Shown here one piece after another: positions 8,529 through 17,555 of a stretch of 64,000 bases of DNA (positions are counted from its first letter, which is position 1; the number at the start of each line of letters is the position of its first letter). The stretch lies in the NCBI GenBank assembly GCA_903837525.1, contig CAILUU010000014.1, positions 1-64,000 on the forward strand, read 5' to 3'. The notes below the pieces were generated by a model. The model was not told the DNA's origin. It did no database searches and saw only the letters and a program-made list of their open reading frames with translations. The translations under genes and the position numbers were made by a program. The stretch is from an uncultured Bacteroidota bacterium. Lineage in GTDB: Bacteria > Bacteroidota > Bacteroidia > Chitinophagales > Chitinophagaceae.

Positions 8529-8933
8529 AATATTGTTTTTGATATACTTACAAAAATGAAGGCGGTGCATCCTACATCTACCTTTATAACTAGTTTGTAT
8601 AATCAATATTGTATAAGGGGAGGCTTAAGTAAAAAACAACTAGAAGGCCTGTTAGATAAAGCCCAAAAAACACCTGAAATAGCCCAAGGAAAAATTGCTA
8701 CACTAGAAGCTATTATTTTAAAAAAAATTACTAGAGATAGAACTAAGCCAACCCTAACTGCCGCAGTAATACAAAAAGATGAAGCACTTGGAAACATGTT
8801 AACTGAAATTTTGGTAAAATACCCTCAACACAAGCGAGTGCTTTTTTTGCAAAGCAAGTACATTAAAAACGAACCAATAACTATTACCGAAGTTGATGAA
8901 GTAAAAAAGTTTGCAAAATTGTTACTGAAATAA
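8517..8933 (+). CDS. Hypothetical helical protein
   Basis: A 138-residue protein I do not recognise. It is predicted helical and soluble, with no signal peptide, cysteine cluster or catalytic motif. The segment around residues 25-45 contains RGGLSKKQLEGL, a phrase I have seen in uncharacterised Bacteroidota proteins. The start codon and first four codons lie inside the second copy of the tandem duplication. A truncated copy of the start, without the body of the gene, is in the first copy. It converges with the aminotransferase gene, whose stop codon begins one base after its own. Confidence 0.6.
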   Translation: MADINIVFDILTKMKAVHPTSTFITSLYNQYCIRGGLSKKQLEGLLDKAQKTPEIAQGKIATLEAIILKKITRDRTKPTLTAAVIQKDEALGNMLTEILVKYPQHKRVLFLQSKYIKNEPITITEVDEVKKFAKLLLK

Positions 8934-10100
8934 TTACACCTCTATAAAACTTGTTGTTTTAATAATATCTTCTATCGCATTATACAATTTATCTAAATCG
9001 TTTTGTGTGTTAAACGCTTGTATGGAATAACGAAGAAAAACATTGTCACCATGTGGCATTACTGGCACTTCAATTTTATAAGCATTAAAAAAATGACGAT
9101 GCAACTCTAACGGTTGTTTAGTTTTTATTGGTGTACTATACAACTGACAAATAAAATCATCTGTTATAGGTGCAGTTGGTGTAGCTTTTAGCAACTTGCA
9201 AAACCTTGGAGCATTTTGTTGCACCATTTCTTTACACGTTTTACTAACGGCACTCCAATTATTTTGTTGCATAAATTCTATTGCATTGGGTATGCACAAA
9301 AAGGCCGAAAAATCTCTGGTGCCCTGCATTTGATGATAATCTAAAAATTGTGATTGAGAGGGTGCTGTACTTTGATAACCCCAACTAACTATCAACGGAT
9401 CAAACAAGTGTTGGTGCTCATTTTTTACATACAAAAACGAACTTCCTTTTGGTGTCATCATCCATTTGTGGCATGCACCTGTGTAAATATCGGCTTGTAG
9501 GGTTTGCAAGTTTAAAGGAAGTTGCCCCGGTGCATGGGCACCATCTACAAAAGTTAAAATACCTTTTTGTTTGGCAATAGCACAAATTTCTTCTACGGGC
9601 ATACGTAAGCCTGTGCTACTGGTAAGGTGACTAATAAAAACTAGTTTTGTTCTGCTAGTTAAGCCTTTAAAAAATTCATTTATTAAATCTTCTTTTGATG
9701 GTATGGGTAATGTTATTGGCTGTCGAATATATTTTGCACCCACTTTTTTGCAATAATAATTCCAAGCTCTATCACAAGCACCATATTCTAAATTGGTGGT
9801 TAATATTTCATCATCTTTTTGCAGGTTAAAACTTTTTGCAATAATATTTACAGCGTAAGATGGGTTAGTAACATACACCACATCATCTGCAGGGCAATTT
9901 ATATAAGCAGCTAAAGCCTCTCTGGACTGTTTTAAATACTGCAAACCGGTTACGGTAATAAATTGCACAGGCTCTTGCTCTAACTCTAGTTGGTATTGTT
10001 GGTAACGCTCAAAAATAGGTTTAGGGCAAGCGCCAAAGCTGCCAAAGTTTAAAAACGTAACATCATCTCTTAATAAAAATTGCGATTTAATGTTGCTCAT
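8934..10100 (-). CDS. PLP-dependent class V aminotransferase family protein
   Basis: A 388-residue fold-type I PLP enzyme of the class V group (isopenicillin-N epimerase / cysteine desulfurase relatives). The cofactor aspartate and histidine occur in VDGAHAPGQ (D186, H189), and the Schiff-base lysine is K212 in ACHKWMMTPKGSSF. The N-terminal LNFGSFGACP replaces the usual LNHAAFG motif. Substrate is unknown. It stands alone on the minus strand with no operon partner to suggest a pathway. Confidence 0.85.
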   Translation of the reverse strand: MSNIKSQFLLRDDVTFLNFGSFGACPKPIFERYQQYQLELEQEPVQFITVTGLQYLKQSREALAAYINCPADDVVYVTNPSYAVNIIAKSFNLQKDDEILTTNLEYGACDRAWNYYCKKVGAKYIRQPITLPIPSKEDLINEFFKGLTSRTKLVFISHLTSSTGLRMPVEEICAIAKQKGILTFVDGAHAPGQLPLNLQTLQADIYTGACHKWMMTPKGSSFLYVKNEHQHLFDPLIVSWGYQSTAPSQSQFLDYHQMQGTRDFSAFLCIPNAIEFMQQNNWSAVSKTCKEMVQQNAPRFCKLLKATPTAPITDDFICQLYSTPIKTKQPLELHRHFFNAYKIEVPVMPHGDNVFLRYSIQAFNTQNDLDKLYNAIEDIIKTTSFIEV

Positions 10101-10232
10101 ATTTTAAGTTTTTTGTACTGCTGATGTCGCAAATATTGCTAATTTGTTTGCCACAGAAACAACGAATTTATTATTAGATAACAAAACTTTTCGATAAAGA
10201 GAAAAAATTTGCTAACTGCCAACTGCTCTCCA

Positions 10233-10538
10233 CTAACTACCCATTCCTGATTCCTCTTTCTTTAATTCTCTATCAAAAATAAATGTACCTAATGGAACAA
10301 AGGCGGCAATACCAGCTTTTACCAACCATAAAAAAGACTTTTTTAAAACAGTAAAAACGGTTAAAGCAAAATAAATATAGGCTACAAATAAAGCGCCATG
10401 TAGCCAACCAACATATTTTACAGCCTGCGGAAAATTAAGAAAATATTTTAAGGGCATTGCAATTAAAAGTAAAACTAAAAAAGAAATTCCTTCGGCAATG
10501 CCAATCATTCTAAAGCGGTGTAGAGTTTTTTTATTCAT
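10233..10538 (-). CDS. DUF3817 family small membrane protein
   Basis: A 101-residue protein with three hydrophobic helices. The sequence RMIGIAEGISFLVLLL followed by GWLHGALFVAYI matches the DUF3817 (YdzA-like) family. Function unknown. It lies 28 bases downstream of mqnC on the same strand, so the two may be co-transcribed, although no metabolic link is known. Confidence 0.78.
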   Translation of the reverse strand: MNKKTLHRFRMIGIAEGISFLVLLLIAMPLKYFLNFPQAVKYVGWLHGALFVAYIYFALTVFTVLKKSFLWLVKAGIAAFVPLGTFIFDRELKKEESGMGS

Positions 10539-10566
10539 ACAATAAAATCTTTCAAAATGGAAAAGC

Positions 10567-11700
10567 TTAATAATTTATTACTTGTTCTACAATACGTTCT
10601 GGTACTTCCCTCCACTCGTATTGTTGGTTACGCAATTGGGGTTCAAAACCAGCTTCTTTAATAGCATGTTGTATGGTGGTGCTAGTAAAACGATGTGGAG
10701 CACCAGCAGCACTTACCACATTTTCTTCTATCATAATACTTCCAAAATCGTTTGCTCCAGCTTGTAAGCAAAGTTGCGCTACTTGCTTACCAACAGTTAA
10801 CCAACTAGCTTGTATATTTTTTACATTGGGTAACATTATTCTGCTAAGGGCAATCATACGAATATACTCTTCACTTGTAGTTAAATTATGTACACCACGT
10901 ATTCTGGTAAGTAAGGTATCAACATCTTGAAACGTCCATGGAATAAAGGCTAAAAAACCTTTTGCATCTATTGGCTTGCGGCTTTGTACTTCTCGTAGTT
11001 GTACCAAATGCTCAAAACGTTCCTGTAAGGTTTCTACATGGCCAAACATCATGGTAGCACTAGTTGTAATATTTAGTTTATGGGCTTCATGCATAATATC
11101 TAACCACTCTTGTGCACCACATTTTCCTTTACTTATTAAGCGCCTAACCCTATCTGTTAATATTTCTGCACCTGCACCTGGCAGGCTGTCCATACCGGCT
11201 TCTTTTAACGCCATCAACACTTCTCGGTGTGTGCTTTTTTCTAACTTGGTAATGTGTGCAATTTCTGGAGGGCCTAGGGTATGTAATTTTATGTTTGGAT
11301 AAAGCGTTTTTAACTCCTTAAATAAATTTACATAAAAAGATAAACCTAGCGCTGGGTGGTGGCCACCTTGTAGCAATAATTGATCTCCCCCAAATTTTAT
11401 GGTTTCTTCAATTTTTTGTTTGTAGGTTTCAATATCGGTAATATAGGCTTCGGCATGGCCGGGAATGCGATAAAAATTGCAAAACTTGCAATTGGCAATA
11501 CACACATTTGTAGTATTTACGTTTCTATCTATTTGCCAAGTTACTTTACCATGTGGTACCTGCTTTTTACGTAACTCGTTAGCTACATACATTAACTCAG
11601 TTAAAGGTGCGTTTTCAAACAAAAATATCCCTTCATCTACCGATAAAAACTCAAAGTTTAATGCTTTTGATAATACGTGTGTTAACTCCATTTCTTTCAT
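10567..11700 (-). CDS. mqnC: Cyclic dehypoxanthinyl futalosine synthase
   Basis: A radical-SAM enzyme of the futalosine route to menaquinone, converting dehypoxanthine futalosine to its cyclic form. The 377-residue protein has the [4Fe-4S] motif CxxxCxxC at C67, C71 and C74 (CIANCKFC). It also has the MqnC-type segments SLPGAGAEIL and TTSATMMFGHVET, which separate it from MqnE. It implies menaquinone is the quinone feeding the ACIII-oxidase chain at 19-34 kb. The other mqn genes are not in this window. A -7 box TACTTTTG lies 16 bases upstream. Confidence 0.9.
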   Translation of the reverse strand: MKEMELTHVLSKALNFEFLSVDEGIFLFENAPLTELMYVANELRKKQVPHGKVTWQIDRNVNTTNVCIANCKFCNFYRIPGHAEAYITDIETYKQKIEETIKFGGDQLLLQGGHHPALGLSFYVNLFKELKTLYPNIKLHTLGPPEIAHITKLEKSTHREVLMALKEAGMDSLPGAGAEILTDRVRRLISKGKCGAQEWLDIMHEAHKLNITTSATMMFGHVETLQERFEHLVQLREVQSRKPIDAKGFLAFIPWTFQDVDTLLTRIRGVHNLTTSEEYIRMIALSRIMLPNVKNIQASWLTVGKQVAQLCLQAGANDFGSIMIEENVVSAAGAPHRFTSTTIQHAIKEAGFEPQLRNQQYEWREVPERIVEQVINY

Positions 11701-11715
11701 TTATGTAATTAACAA

Positions 11716-11723
11716 CAAAAGTA
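11716..11723 (-). promoter_or_regulatory. -7 box of mqnC
   Basis: TACTTTTG on the minus strand matches TAnnTTTG and lies 15 bases before the ATG at 11700. Confidence 0.5.
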
Positions 11724-11953
11724 CATCCATTAGGTTGTATATTCGAATAACTACTACATGAAGATTAGTTGCTTTATACTATTTGCCTTTTTAAGAGGCT
11801 TTAATGTTGTTGGTTAAGAAATTTTTTCTCCACTACAAGTAAAGTAAGAAAACATCCTATCTCAAAAAAGGAACTATACTAACACCGGTTTTTACAGCAT
11901 TGCCCATACAATGGGCATCGTTAAAAGGTAATGTACATCCTAACGCTTACCCT

Positions 11954-11961
11954 TACCTTTG
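11954..11961 (+). promoter_or_regulatory. -7 box directly before the M16 peptidase start
   Basis: TACCTTTG lies 4 bases before the ATG at 11966. Since transcription begins a few bases after this box, the mRNA should be leaderless or nearly so. The box also argues against a start at 11900. Confidence 0.6.
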
Positions 11962-11965
11962 CCTT

Positions 11966-13201
11966 ATGATTAATTTTGAAAGTTTTACCTTATCTAATGG
12001 TTTAAAAGTAGTAGTACATGAAGATAAAAGCACCCCAATGGCTGTGCTTAATGTTATTTATAATGTGGGGGCAAAAGATGAAAACCCCAACAAAACAGGC
12101 TTTGCACATTTGTTTGAACATCTTATGTTTGGCGGTAGTATAAACATACCAGAGTACGATGAGCCTTTACAAAAAGCTGGTGGAGAAAATAATGCCTTTA
12201 CCACTAACGATTTAACTAATTATTATTGCCAATTACCAGCCGAAAATATTGAAACAGCTTTTTGGTTAGAGAGTGATAGAATGTTATCACTAGCATTTGG
12301 AAAAAAAAGTTTAGAAGTACAACGTAAAGTTGTTTGCGAAGAATTTAAAGAGCATTATATAAACAAACCCTATGGCGATGTGTGGCATAAAATGAGGGAG
12401 TTGGCCTACACTACACACCCCTACAAATGGATGACGATTGGTGCATCGCTAAAGCATGTTGAAGACGCTACATTGGAAGACGTAAAAAACTTCTTTTTTA
12501 AACATTATACACCTTGCAATGCAATAGTAGTTGTGGCAGGTAATATAACGTTAGAGCAAGTAAAAGCCTTATCAGAAAAATGGTTTGGCCCAATACCTGC
12601 TGGCGAAAAATACGAACGTAATTTACCACAAGAGCCTAAGCAAACCGCCCCTCGTAAGCAAGAAATAAAAGCTAATGTACCGCTTGATGCGTTATATAAA
12701 TGTTGGCATATTTACCCAAGGTTAGATGATAGATATTATGTGGCCGATTTAATTACCGAAATAATGAGTGGTGGCGGCTCATCAAGATTATACCAAAGTT
12801 TGGTAAAAGAAAAACAACTGTTTAGTAATATAGAATGCTACCACCTAGGAAGTACCGATGTTGGCTTACTTACCATTGAAGGTAAATTAGTAAAAGGAGT
12901 AAAAATGGAAGATGCAGAAGCTGCCATTAACGAAGAAATAATAAAACTACAACAAGGTATTAGCGATAAAGAATTAGCCAAAGTAAAGAACAAAACAGAA
13001 AGCATGATGGCATTTGAAGATATGAGTGTGATGAATAGAGCCACTAGTCTTGCTATGTACGAATTGCTTGGAGATGCTAATTTAATTAATACCGAATTAG
13101 AAAAATACAGAGCCGTTACAGCCGAGCAATTAATTGAAGAAAGTAAAATAATATTTGATGAAAATAATAGTAATACGCTGTATTACTATTCAAACAACTA
13201 A
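11966..13201 (+). CDS. M16 family zinc peptidase (catalytic subunit)
   Basis: A 411-residue insulinase/mitochondrial processing peptidase-like protein. The inverted zinc motif HxxEH is present as HLFEH (H48, E51, H52), with the distal glutamate expected in the VVCEEFKEH segment about 75 residues later. I chose the ATG at 11966, because it starts the conserved first strand and follows a promoter; an in-frame ATG at 11900 would lie upstream of that promoter. It is followed 5 bases later by a second M16 gene that lacks the zinc motif, so the pair probably forms a heterodimer like other bacterial M16 pairs. No signal peptide is evident. Confidence 0.9.
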   Translation: MINFESFTLSNGLKVVVHEDKSTPMAVLNVIYNVGAKDENPNKTGFAHLFEHLMFGGSINIPEYDEPLQKAGGENNAFTTNDLTNYYCQLPAENIETAFWLESDRMLSLAFGKKSLEVQRKVVCEEFKEHYINKPYGDVWHKMRELAYTTHPYKWMTIGASLKHVEDATLEDVKNFFFKHYTPCNAIVVVAGNITLEQVKALSEKWFGPIPAGEKYERNLPQEPKQTAPRKQEIKANVPLDALYKCWHIYPRLDDRYYVADLITEIMSGGGSSRLYQSLVKEKQLFSNIECYHLGSTDVGLLTIEGKLVKGVKMEDAEAAINEEIIKLQQGISDKELAKVKNKTESMMAFEDMSVMNRATSLAMYELLGDANLINTELEKYRAVTAEQLIEESKIIFDENNSNTLYYYSNN

Positions 13202-13206
13202 GTAGA

Positions 13207-14484
13207 ATGGATAGAAGTATAACACCACTAATAAAGGATGCAATAGAATTTGAGTTGAAATTAAAACCCTATCAACAATTTACACTAGCTAATGGCGTAA
13301 ATGTATTTGCAATAGATGCAGGTGCACAAGATGTGTTGCAGGTAGAGTTAGTTTTTAATGCGGGCAATAATTTTGAAAAAATTAAAGGCGTTGCTGGCAC
13401 AACAAACGCCTTATTAAAAAATGGGACTAGCACTAAAACGGCCTTTCAATTAAATGAGCATTTTGAATATTACGGGGCCTATTGTAATAGGGGTTGTTAC
13501 AACGAAACAGCCGTAGTTTCATTATCAGCCCTTGCAAAACATTTTGAAGTACTGCTGCCTGTGGTAAAAGAAATGATAACCGACTCTATCTTTAATGAAG
13601 ATGAATTTACTATTTACAAACAAAACACAAAACAACGGTTATGTGTAAGCCTTACTAAAAGCGATTTTGTGGCTAGTCGCTTAATTGATGCTTATTTGTT
13701 TGGAGAAAACCATCCGTATGGAGCGTATATAAATGCAGAAGATCTAGATAAATTTACAACCGCCGATTTAAAAAATTATTTTAATGAGTTTTATGTTAAC
13801 GGTAATTGTGTAATTTTTGTAAGTGGCAAATTGCCCGACAATATTTTTGAATTACTAAATGATAATTTTGGTAAGTTATCATTAACTGCAGCCAACTACC
13901 AAACACTAAGTATAGAAAGGGAGTTAGCAACAGAAAAAAAGTATCGTATACAAAACGATGTAAATGGGGTACAAGGCTCTATACGTATTGCAAGAGAATT
14001 TCCTAATAGACACCACCCCGATTTTATGAACATAATGGTGCTAAATACTTTATTTGGAGGGTATTTTGGCAGCAGATTAATGAGTAATATTAGAGAAGAT
14101 AAAGGGTACACCTATGGTATACACAGTTATATACAAAACCATATAGGCTCAACCGCCTGGATGATTAGTACAGATGCTGGCAAAGAAGTATGCGAAGCAA
14201 CTATTGAAGAAGTGTATAAAGAAATGCAATTGCTTAGAGAAGAGTTGGTAGATGAGGAAGAATTGATGTTGGTAAAAAATTATTTAATAGGCACTATCCT
14301 AGGTGATCTTGATGGGCCTTTTCAAATAATGGGGCGCTGGAAAAACCTATTGTTAAATAATTTAGATGAAAATTATTTTTATCAATCGGTAAATGCCATA
14401 AAAACAATAACAGCCGAAGAAATAAGAGAGCTCGCAAAAAAATACCTAAACCCAAGCGATTTTTACGAATTGGTTGTTGTGTAA
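13207..14484 (+). CDS. M16 family peptidase-like protein (non-catalytic partner)
   Basis: A 425-residue M16-fold protein in which the HxxEH motif is absent: the corresponding place reads IKGVAGTTNALLKNGT. It keeps the C-terminal substrate-binding R/Y motif (NIREDKGYTYG). This is the classic inactive partner in a two-gene M16 unit, supplying half of the peptide-binding chamber. It starts 5 bases after the catalytic gene and is certainly co-transcribed with it. Confidence 0.9.
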   Translation: MDRSITPLIKDAIEFELKLKPYQQFTLANGVNVFAIDAGAQDVLQVELVFNAGNNFEKIKGVAGTTNALLKNGTSTKTAFQLNEHFEYYGAYCNRGCYNETAVVSLSALAKHFEVLLPVVKEMITDSIFNEDEFTIYKQNTKQRLCVSLTKSDFVASRLIDAYLFGENHPYGAYINAEDLDKFTTADLKNYFNEFYVNGNCVIFVSGKLPDNIFELLNDNFGKLSLTAANYQTLSIERELATEKKYRIQNDVNGVQGSIRIAREFPNRHHPDFMNIMVLNTLFGGYFGSRLMSNIREDKGYTYGIHSYIQNHIGSTAWMISTDAGKEVCEATIEEVYKEMQLLREELVDEEELMLVKNYLIGTILGDLDGPFQIMGRWKNLLLNNLDENYFYQSVNAIKTITAEEIRELAKKYLNPSDFYELVVV

Positions 14485-14542
14485 ACTTTTTGTACTTTGT
14501 TGCTTTACTACAAAAGCTAACATTGGGTTATAAACTAAGCGT

Positions 14543-14920
14543 ATGAAAAATTGGTTGCTTAAAATAATAGTTTGCTCAGTAAATGTATTTTTACTAGCTT
14601 ATATTTTACCTGGTATTGAGGTAAAAGATATTTGGAGTGCAATAATTGTTGCGGTGGTACTATCTGCATTAGATTTTTTTGTAAAACCACTATTAATACT
14701 ATTTACTTTACCTGCAACTATTTTTACACTAGGCATTTTTTTATTTGTAATAAACGCTTGTGTTATTTTGTTAGATGATTATTTTGTACATGGTTTTAGC
14801 GTACAAAATTTTTGGTACGCCCTTTTATTTAGTGTGTTATTATCTTTTTTTAATGGCTTGGTAAATGGTAAAATAAAAACCACTGTACATAGTAATAAAG
14901 ATAAAAACAACAGCCATTAA
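14543..14920 (+). CDS. Phage holin family (PF04020-type) membrane protein
   Basis: A 125-residue protein with four hydrophobic helices. The pattern LPGIEVKDIWSAIIVAVVLS followed by KPLLILFTLPATIFTLGIF is that of the widespread Phage_holin_4_2/DUF360 family. Despite the name it is usually chromosomal with no demonstrated holin role. It lies 58 bases after the M16 pair and may share their transcript. Confidence 0.8.
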   Translation: MKNWLLKIIVCSVNVFLLAYILPGIEVKDIWSAIIVAVVLSALDFFVKPLLILFTLPATIFTLGIFLFVINACVILLDDYFVHGFSVQNFWYALLFSVLLSFFNGLVNGKIKTTVHSNKDKNNSH

Positions 14921-15305
14921 GCGCTACGGAGATTAACAGCTGCTGTAAAAACCAATATTTTTATTGCACAATCATTTTGTAGCGCTTGGCTTGTTCTTTT
15001 ATAATTCGCTCTAACTCTGTTTCCATATTCATATAAAGCAATCTCAATTTGTGGCGTAACATAATTGCAGCATTTTGCTTTGCTCATGGTGCTTACCATA
15101 TTCCATAATTGTGCTAAGATGCACCCTCTATTTTTATTACACAACGTTCAGTTATTAAAGAGATGCAAAACAAAAATTTCACCAGTTTTGGCATACAAAA
15201 AAATCATTAATCCAATAGTAATCTTAAAAATTTCTGTATTTACGTGGTAAATGTTGTTTGTGTTAATCCGTGTAATCTGTGGCAAATTTTCTGCATTGTA
15301 TCAAT
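14921..15305. other. Intergenic stretch, no supported gene
   Basis: Contains AGCGCTAC and GTAGCGCTT arms about 60 bases apart at 14920-14989 and, at 15266-15283, the reverse complement of the dispersed GCCACAGATTAC repeat. Short open frames here have no recognisable protein features. Confidence 0.45.
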
Positions 15306-15313
15306 TAACTTTG
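15306..15313 (+). promoter_or_regulatory. -7 box directly before the E1 dehydrogenase start
   Basis: TAACTTTG ends 4 bases before the ATG at 15318, predicting a leaderless mRNA. Confidence 0.6.
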
Positions 15314-15317
15314 CAGT

Positions 15318-17330
15318 ATGCAGTTCAACAAAAAAAATTTACCTAACCAACAATTAATAGATACCTACAAAAGTCTTTTATTACCCAGAATGATAGAGGA
15401 AAAAATGCTAGTATTATTACGTCAAGGGAAAATTAGTAAATGGTTTAGTGGCATTGGGCAAGAGGCTATTGCAGTAGGGGCAACATTGGCTTTACAGCAA
15501 GATGAATGGATAATGCCCCTACATAGAAATTTAGGCGTATTTACCACAAGAAAAATGCCCTTAAGTAAACTGTTTATGCAATGGCAAGGCAATAAAGAAG
15601 GCTATAGTAAAGGCAGAGAAAGAAGTTTTCATTTTGGTAGTGCAGCACATTTTGTTTGTGGAATGATAAGCCACCTTGGTCCACAATTAGCAATTGCCGA
15701 TGGGGTAAGTTTGGCCTATAAATTAAAAGGCGAGCAAAAGGTATCGTTAGCCTTTACTGGAGATGGTGGTACAAGCGAAGGCGATTTTCATGAAGCATTA
15801 AATGTAGCGGCAGTGTGGGATTTGCCCGTAATTTTTTTAATAGAAAATAACGGCTACGGTTTAAGCACACCAACAAACGAACAATACCGATGCACCAATT
15901 TAGTTGATAAAGCCAAAGGCTATGGTATGGAGGGAATACAAATAGATGGTAATAATATTTTAGAAGTGTACGATACTATAAAAGGGGTAAGGGACTATTG
16001 TATAAAAAACCAAAAGCCTTATTTAATAGAGTGTATGACGTTTAGAATGAGAGGCCATGAAGAAGCCAGCGGTGTAAAGTATGTACCGCCACATTTATTT
16101 GAAGAATGGGAAAAGAGAGACCCAGTAAAAAATTATGAGCAATATCTTATTCAACAAAATATAGTATCACAGGTACAAATAGATGAAATAAAAAAAGAAA
16201 CCAAAGCGTATATTGAAAGTGAATTAGCGCTTGCATACCAAGCAAAGCCAATGGTGGTTGATACGAATGAAGAAGAGAAGGATTTGTACGCACCTAAATC
16301 AATAGTGAGTGGTGAATGGTCAGTAAAAAACCAAGAAGATGCAACTCACCAATCACCACTTACCAGTAGCCAGATGCGCTTTATTGATGGCATACAAGAT
16401 GCTCTTCGCCTAAGCATGCAAAAGCACCATAACCTAATTATTATGGGGCAAGATATTGCTGAGTATGGAGGTGCATTTAAAATTACCGAAGGTTTTGTAC
16501 AAGAGTTTGGCAAAGAAAGAATACGTAATACCCCCATTTGCGAAAGTGCCATAGTTGGTGCAGCATTGGGCCTAAGTTTAGAAGGGTATAAAGCAATAAT
16601 GGAAATGCAATTTGCCGATTTTGCAACAGTTGGCTTTAATCAAATAATAAATAACTTGGCAAAAATACATTACCGCTGGGGACAAAATGCCGATGTGGTT
16701 ATACGTATGCCTACAGGCGGTGGTGTAGGTGCAGGGCCATTTCACAGCCAAAGTAATGAGGCTTGGTTTACAAAAACGCCGGGCTTAAAAGTGGTTTACC
16801 CATCAACTGCGGCAGATGCAAAGGGCTTATTAATTGCAGCCATTAACGACCCAAATCCGGTTTTATATTTTGAACATAAAGCATTGTACCGAAGCATTAG
16901 CGGACAAGTACCCAACAACTATTACGAAATAGAAATTGGGAAAGCAAATATTGTGCAAGAGGGTGATGATGTTACCATTATTACGTATGGTGCTGGTGTA
17001 CATTGGGCATTAGATTATACAAAAAATAATCCACAAACATCAATTTATATTTTAGATTTAAGAACGTTGCTACCTCTAGATTATGATGCTATTGAAGAAG
17101 CAGTAGCTGCTACCGGAAAAGTTTTACTACTACATGAAGACACTCTGATTGGTGGCCTTGGTGGCGAAATTGCTGCATGGATTGCCGAGTATTGTTTTAG
17201 TTATTTAGATGCTCCGGTAATGCGTTGTGCAAGTTTAGATACACCCATCCCGTTTAATGTAGAGTTAGAAAAAAACTTTATGGCCTATAGTAGATTGGGA
17301 GAGTGTGTAAGTAAATTGATGAAGTATTAA
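15318..17330 (+). CDS. 2-oxoacid dehydrogenase E1, fused alpha and beta subunits
   Basis: A 670-residue thiamine-diphosphate enzyme. The alpha part (about residues 1-330) has the TPP motif GDGGTSEGDFHEALN near residue 150. The beta part (about 350-670) begins MRFIDGIQDALR and has FADFATVGFNQI and MPTGGGVGAGPFHSQS. This fused E1 is common in Bacteroidota and most likely decarboxylates branched-chain 2-oxoacids or pyruvate for an E2 encoded elsewhere. The linker contains a sequence encoded by an imperfect DNA palindrome (16305-16362), possibly an inserted repeat. The start follows a -7 box by 4 bases. Confidence 0.88.
   Translation: MQFNKKNLPNQQLIDTYKSLLLPRMIEEKMLVLLRQGKISKWFSGIGQEAIAVGATLALQQDEWIMPLHRNLGVFTTRKMPLSKLFMQWQGNKEGYSKGRERSFHFGSAAHFVCGMISHLGPQLAIADGVSLAYKLKGEQKVSLAFTGDGGTSEGDFHEALNVAAVWDLPVIFLIENNGYGLSTPTNEQYRCTNLVDKAKGYGMEGIQIDGNNILEVYDTIKGVRDYCIKNQKPYLIECMTFRMRGHEEASGVKYVPPHLFEEWEKRDPVKNYEQYLIQQNIVSQVQIDEIKKETKAYIESELALAYQAKPMVVDTNEEEKDLYAPKSIVSGEWSVKNQEDATHQSPLTSSQMRFIDGIQDALRLSMQKHHNLIIMGQDIAEYGGAFKITEGFVQEFGKERIRNTPICESAIVGAALGLSLEGYKAIMEMQFADFATVGFNQIINNLAKIHYRWGQNADVVIRMPTGGGVGAGPFHSQSNEAWFTKTPGLKVVYPSTAADAKGLLIAAINDPNPVLYFEHKALYRSISGQVPNNYYEIEIGKANIVQEGDDVTIITYGAGVHWALDYTKNNPQTSIYILDLRTLLPLDYDAIEEAVAATGKVLLLHEDTLIGGLGGEIAAWIAEYCFSYLDAPVMRCASLDTPIPFNVELEKNFMAYSRLGECVSKLMKY
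16305..16362. repeat. Imperfect palindrome within the E1 linker
   Basis: TGAGTGGTGAATGG (16305-16318) and CCAATCACCACTTA (16349-16362) pair over 14 bases with two mismatches. It lies exactly in the alpha-beta linker. The words resemble common Bacteroidota intergenic repeats. Confidence 0.5.
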
Positions 17331-17340
17331 TACAAAAAGC

Positions 17341-17366
17341 CGATGTATTTTACATCGACTTATTTT
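17341..17366 (+). terminator. Possible terminator of the E1 gene
   Basis: CGATGTA-TTT-TACATCG forms a perfect 7-bp stem 10 bases after the stop, followed by ACTTATTTT, an interrupted T run. Confidence 0.6.
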
Positions 17367-17490
17367 CAATAACTATTACCAATTAATTTAGCAGTAGCAG
17401 CTGGCAAATCGGTATTTCAAACATCTCTATACATTTTTAATTTACCGTTTTCTTCTTTCCAAATAAAATTTTTCTGCTATCGTTGCAATA
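17366..17490 (-). pseudogene. Possible decayed coding remnant
   Basis: On the minus strand a frame reads NFIWKEENGKLKMYRDV, a TGA, then NTDLPAATAKLIGNSY and a stop. The composition is protein-like but there is no start and an internal stop. Family not recognised. Confidence 0.25.
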
Positions 17491-17555
17491 GTTTAAAAAA
17501 TTCTTTTCGTAATCAAAAATTTGAAATAGAAAGGTACATTCTTTTTAGTATTATT

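Noticed and set aside
14917..15144. A 75-codon minus-strand frame next to the holin-family gene
   Set aside because: No promoter, family resemblance or hydrophobic pattern, and it overlaps the end of a real gene.
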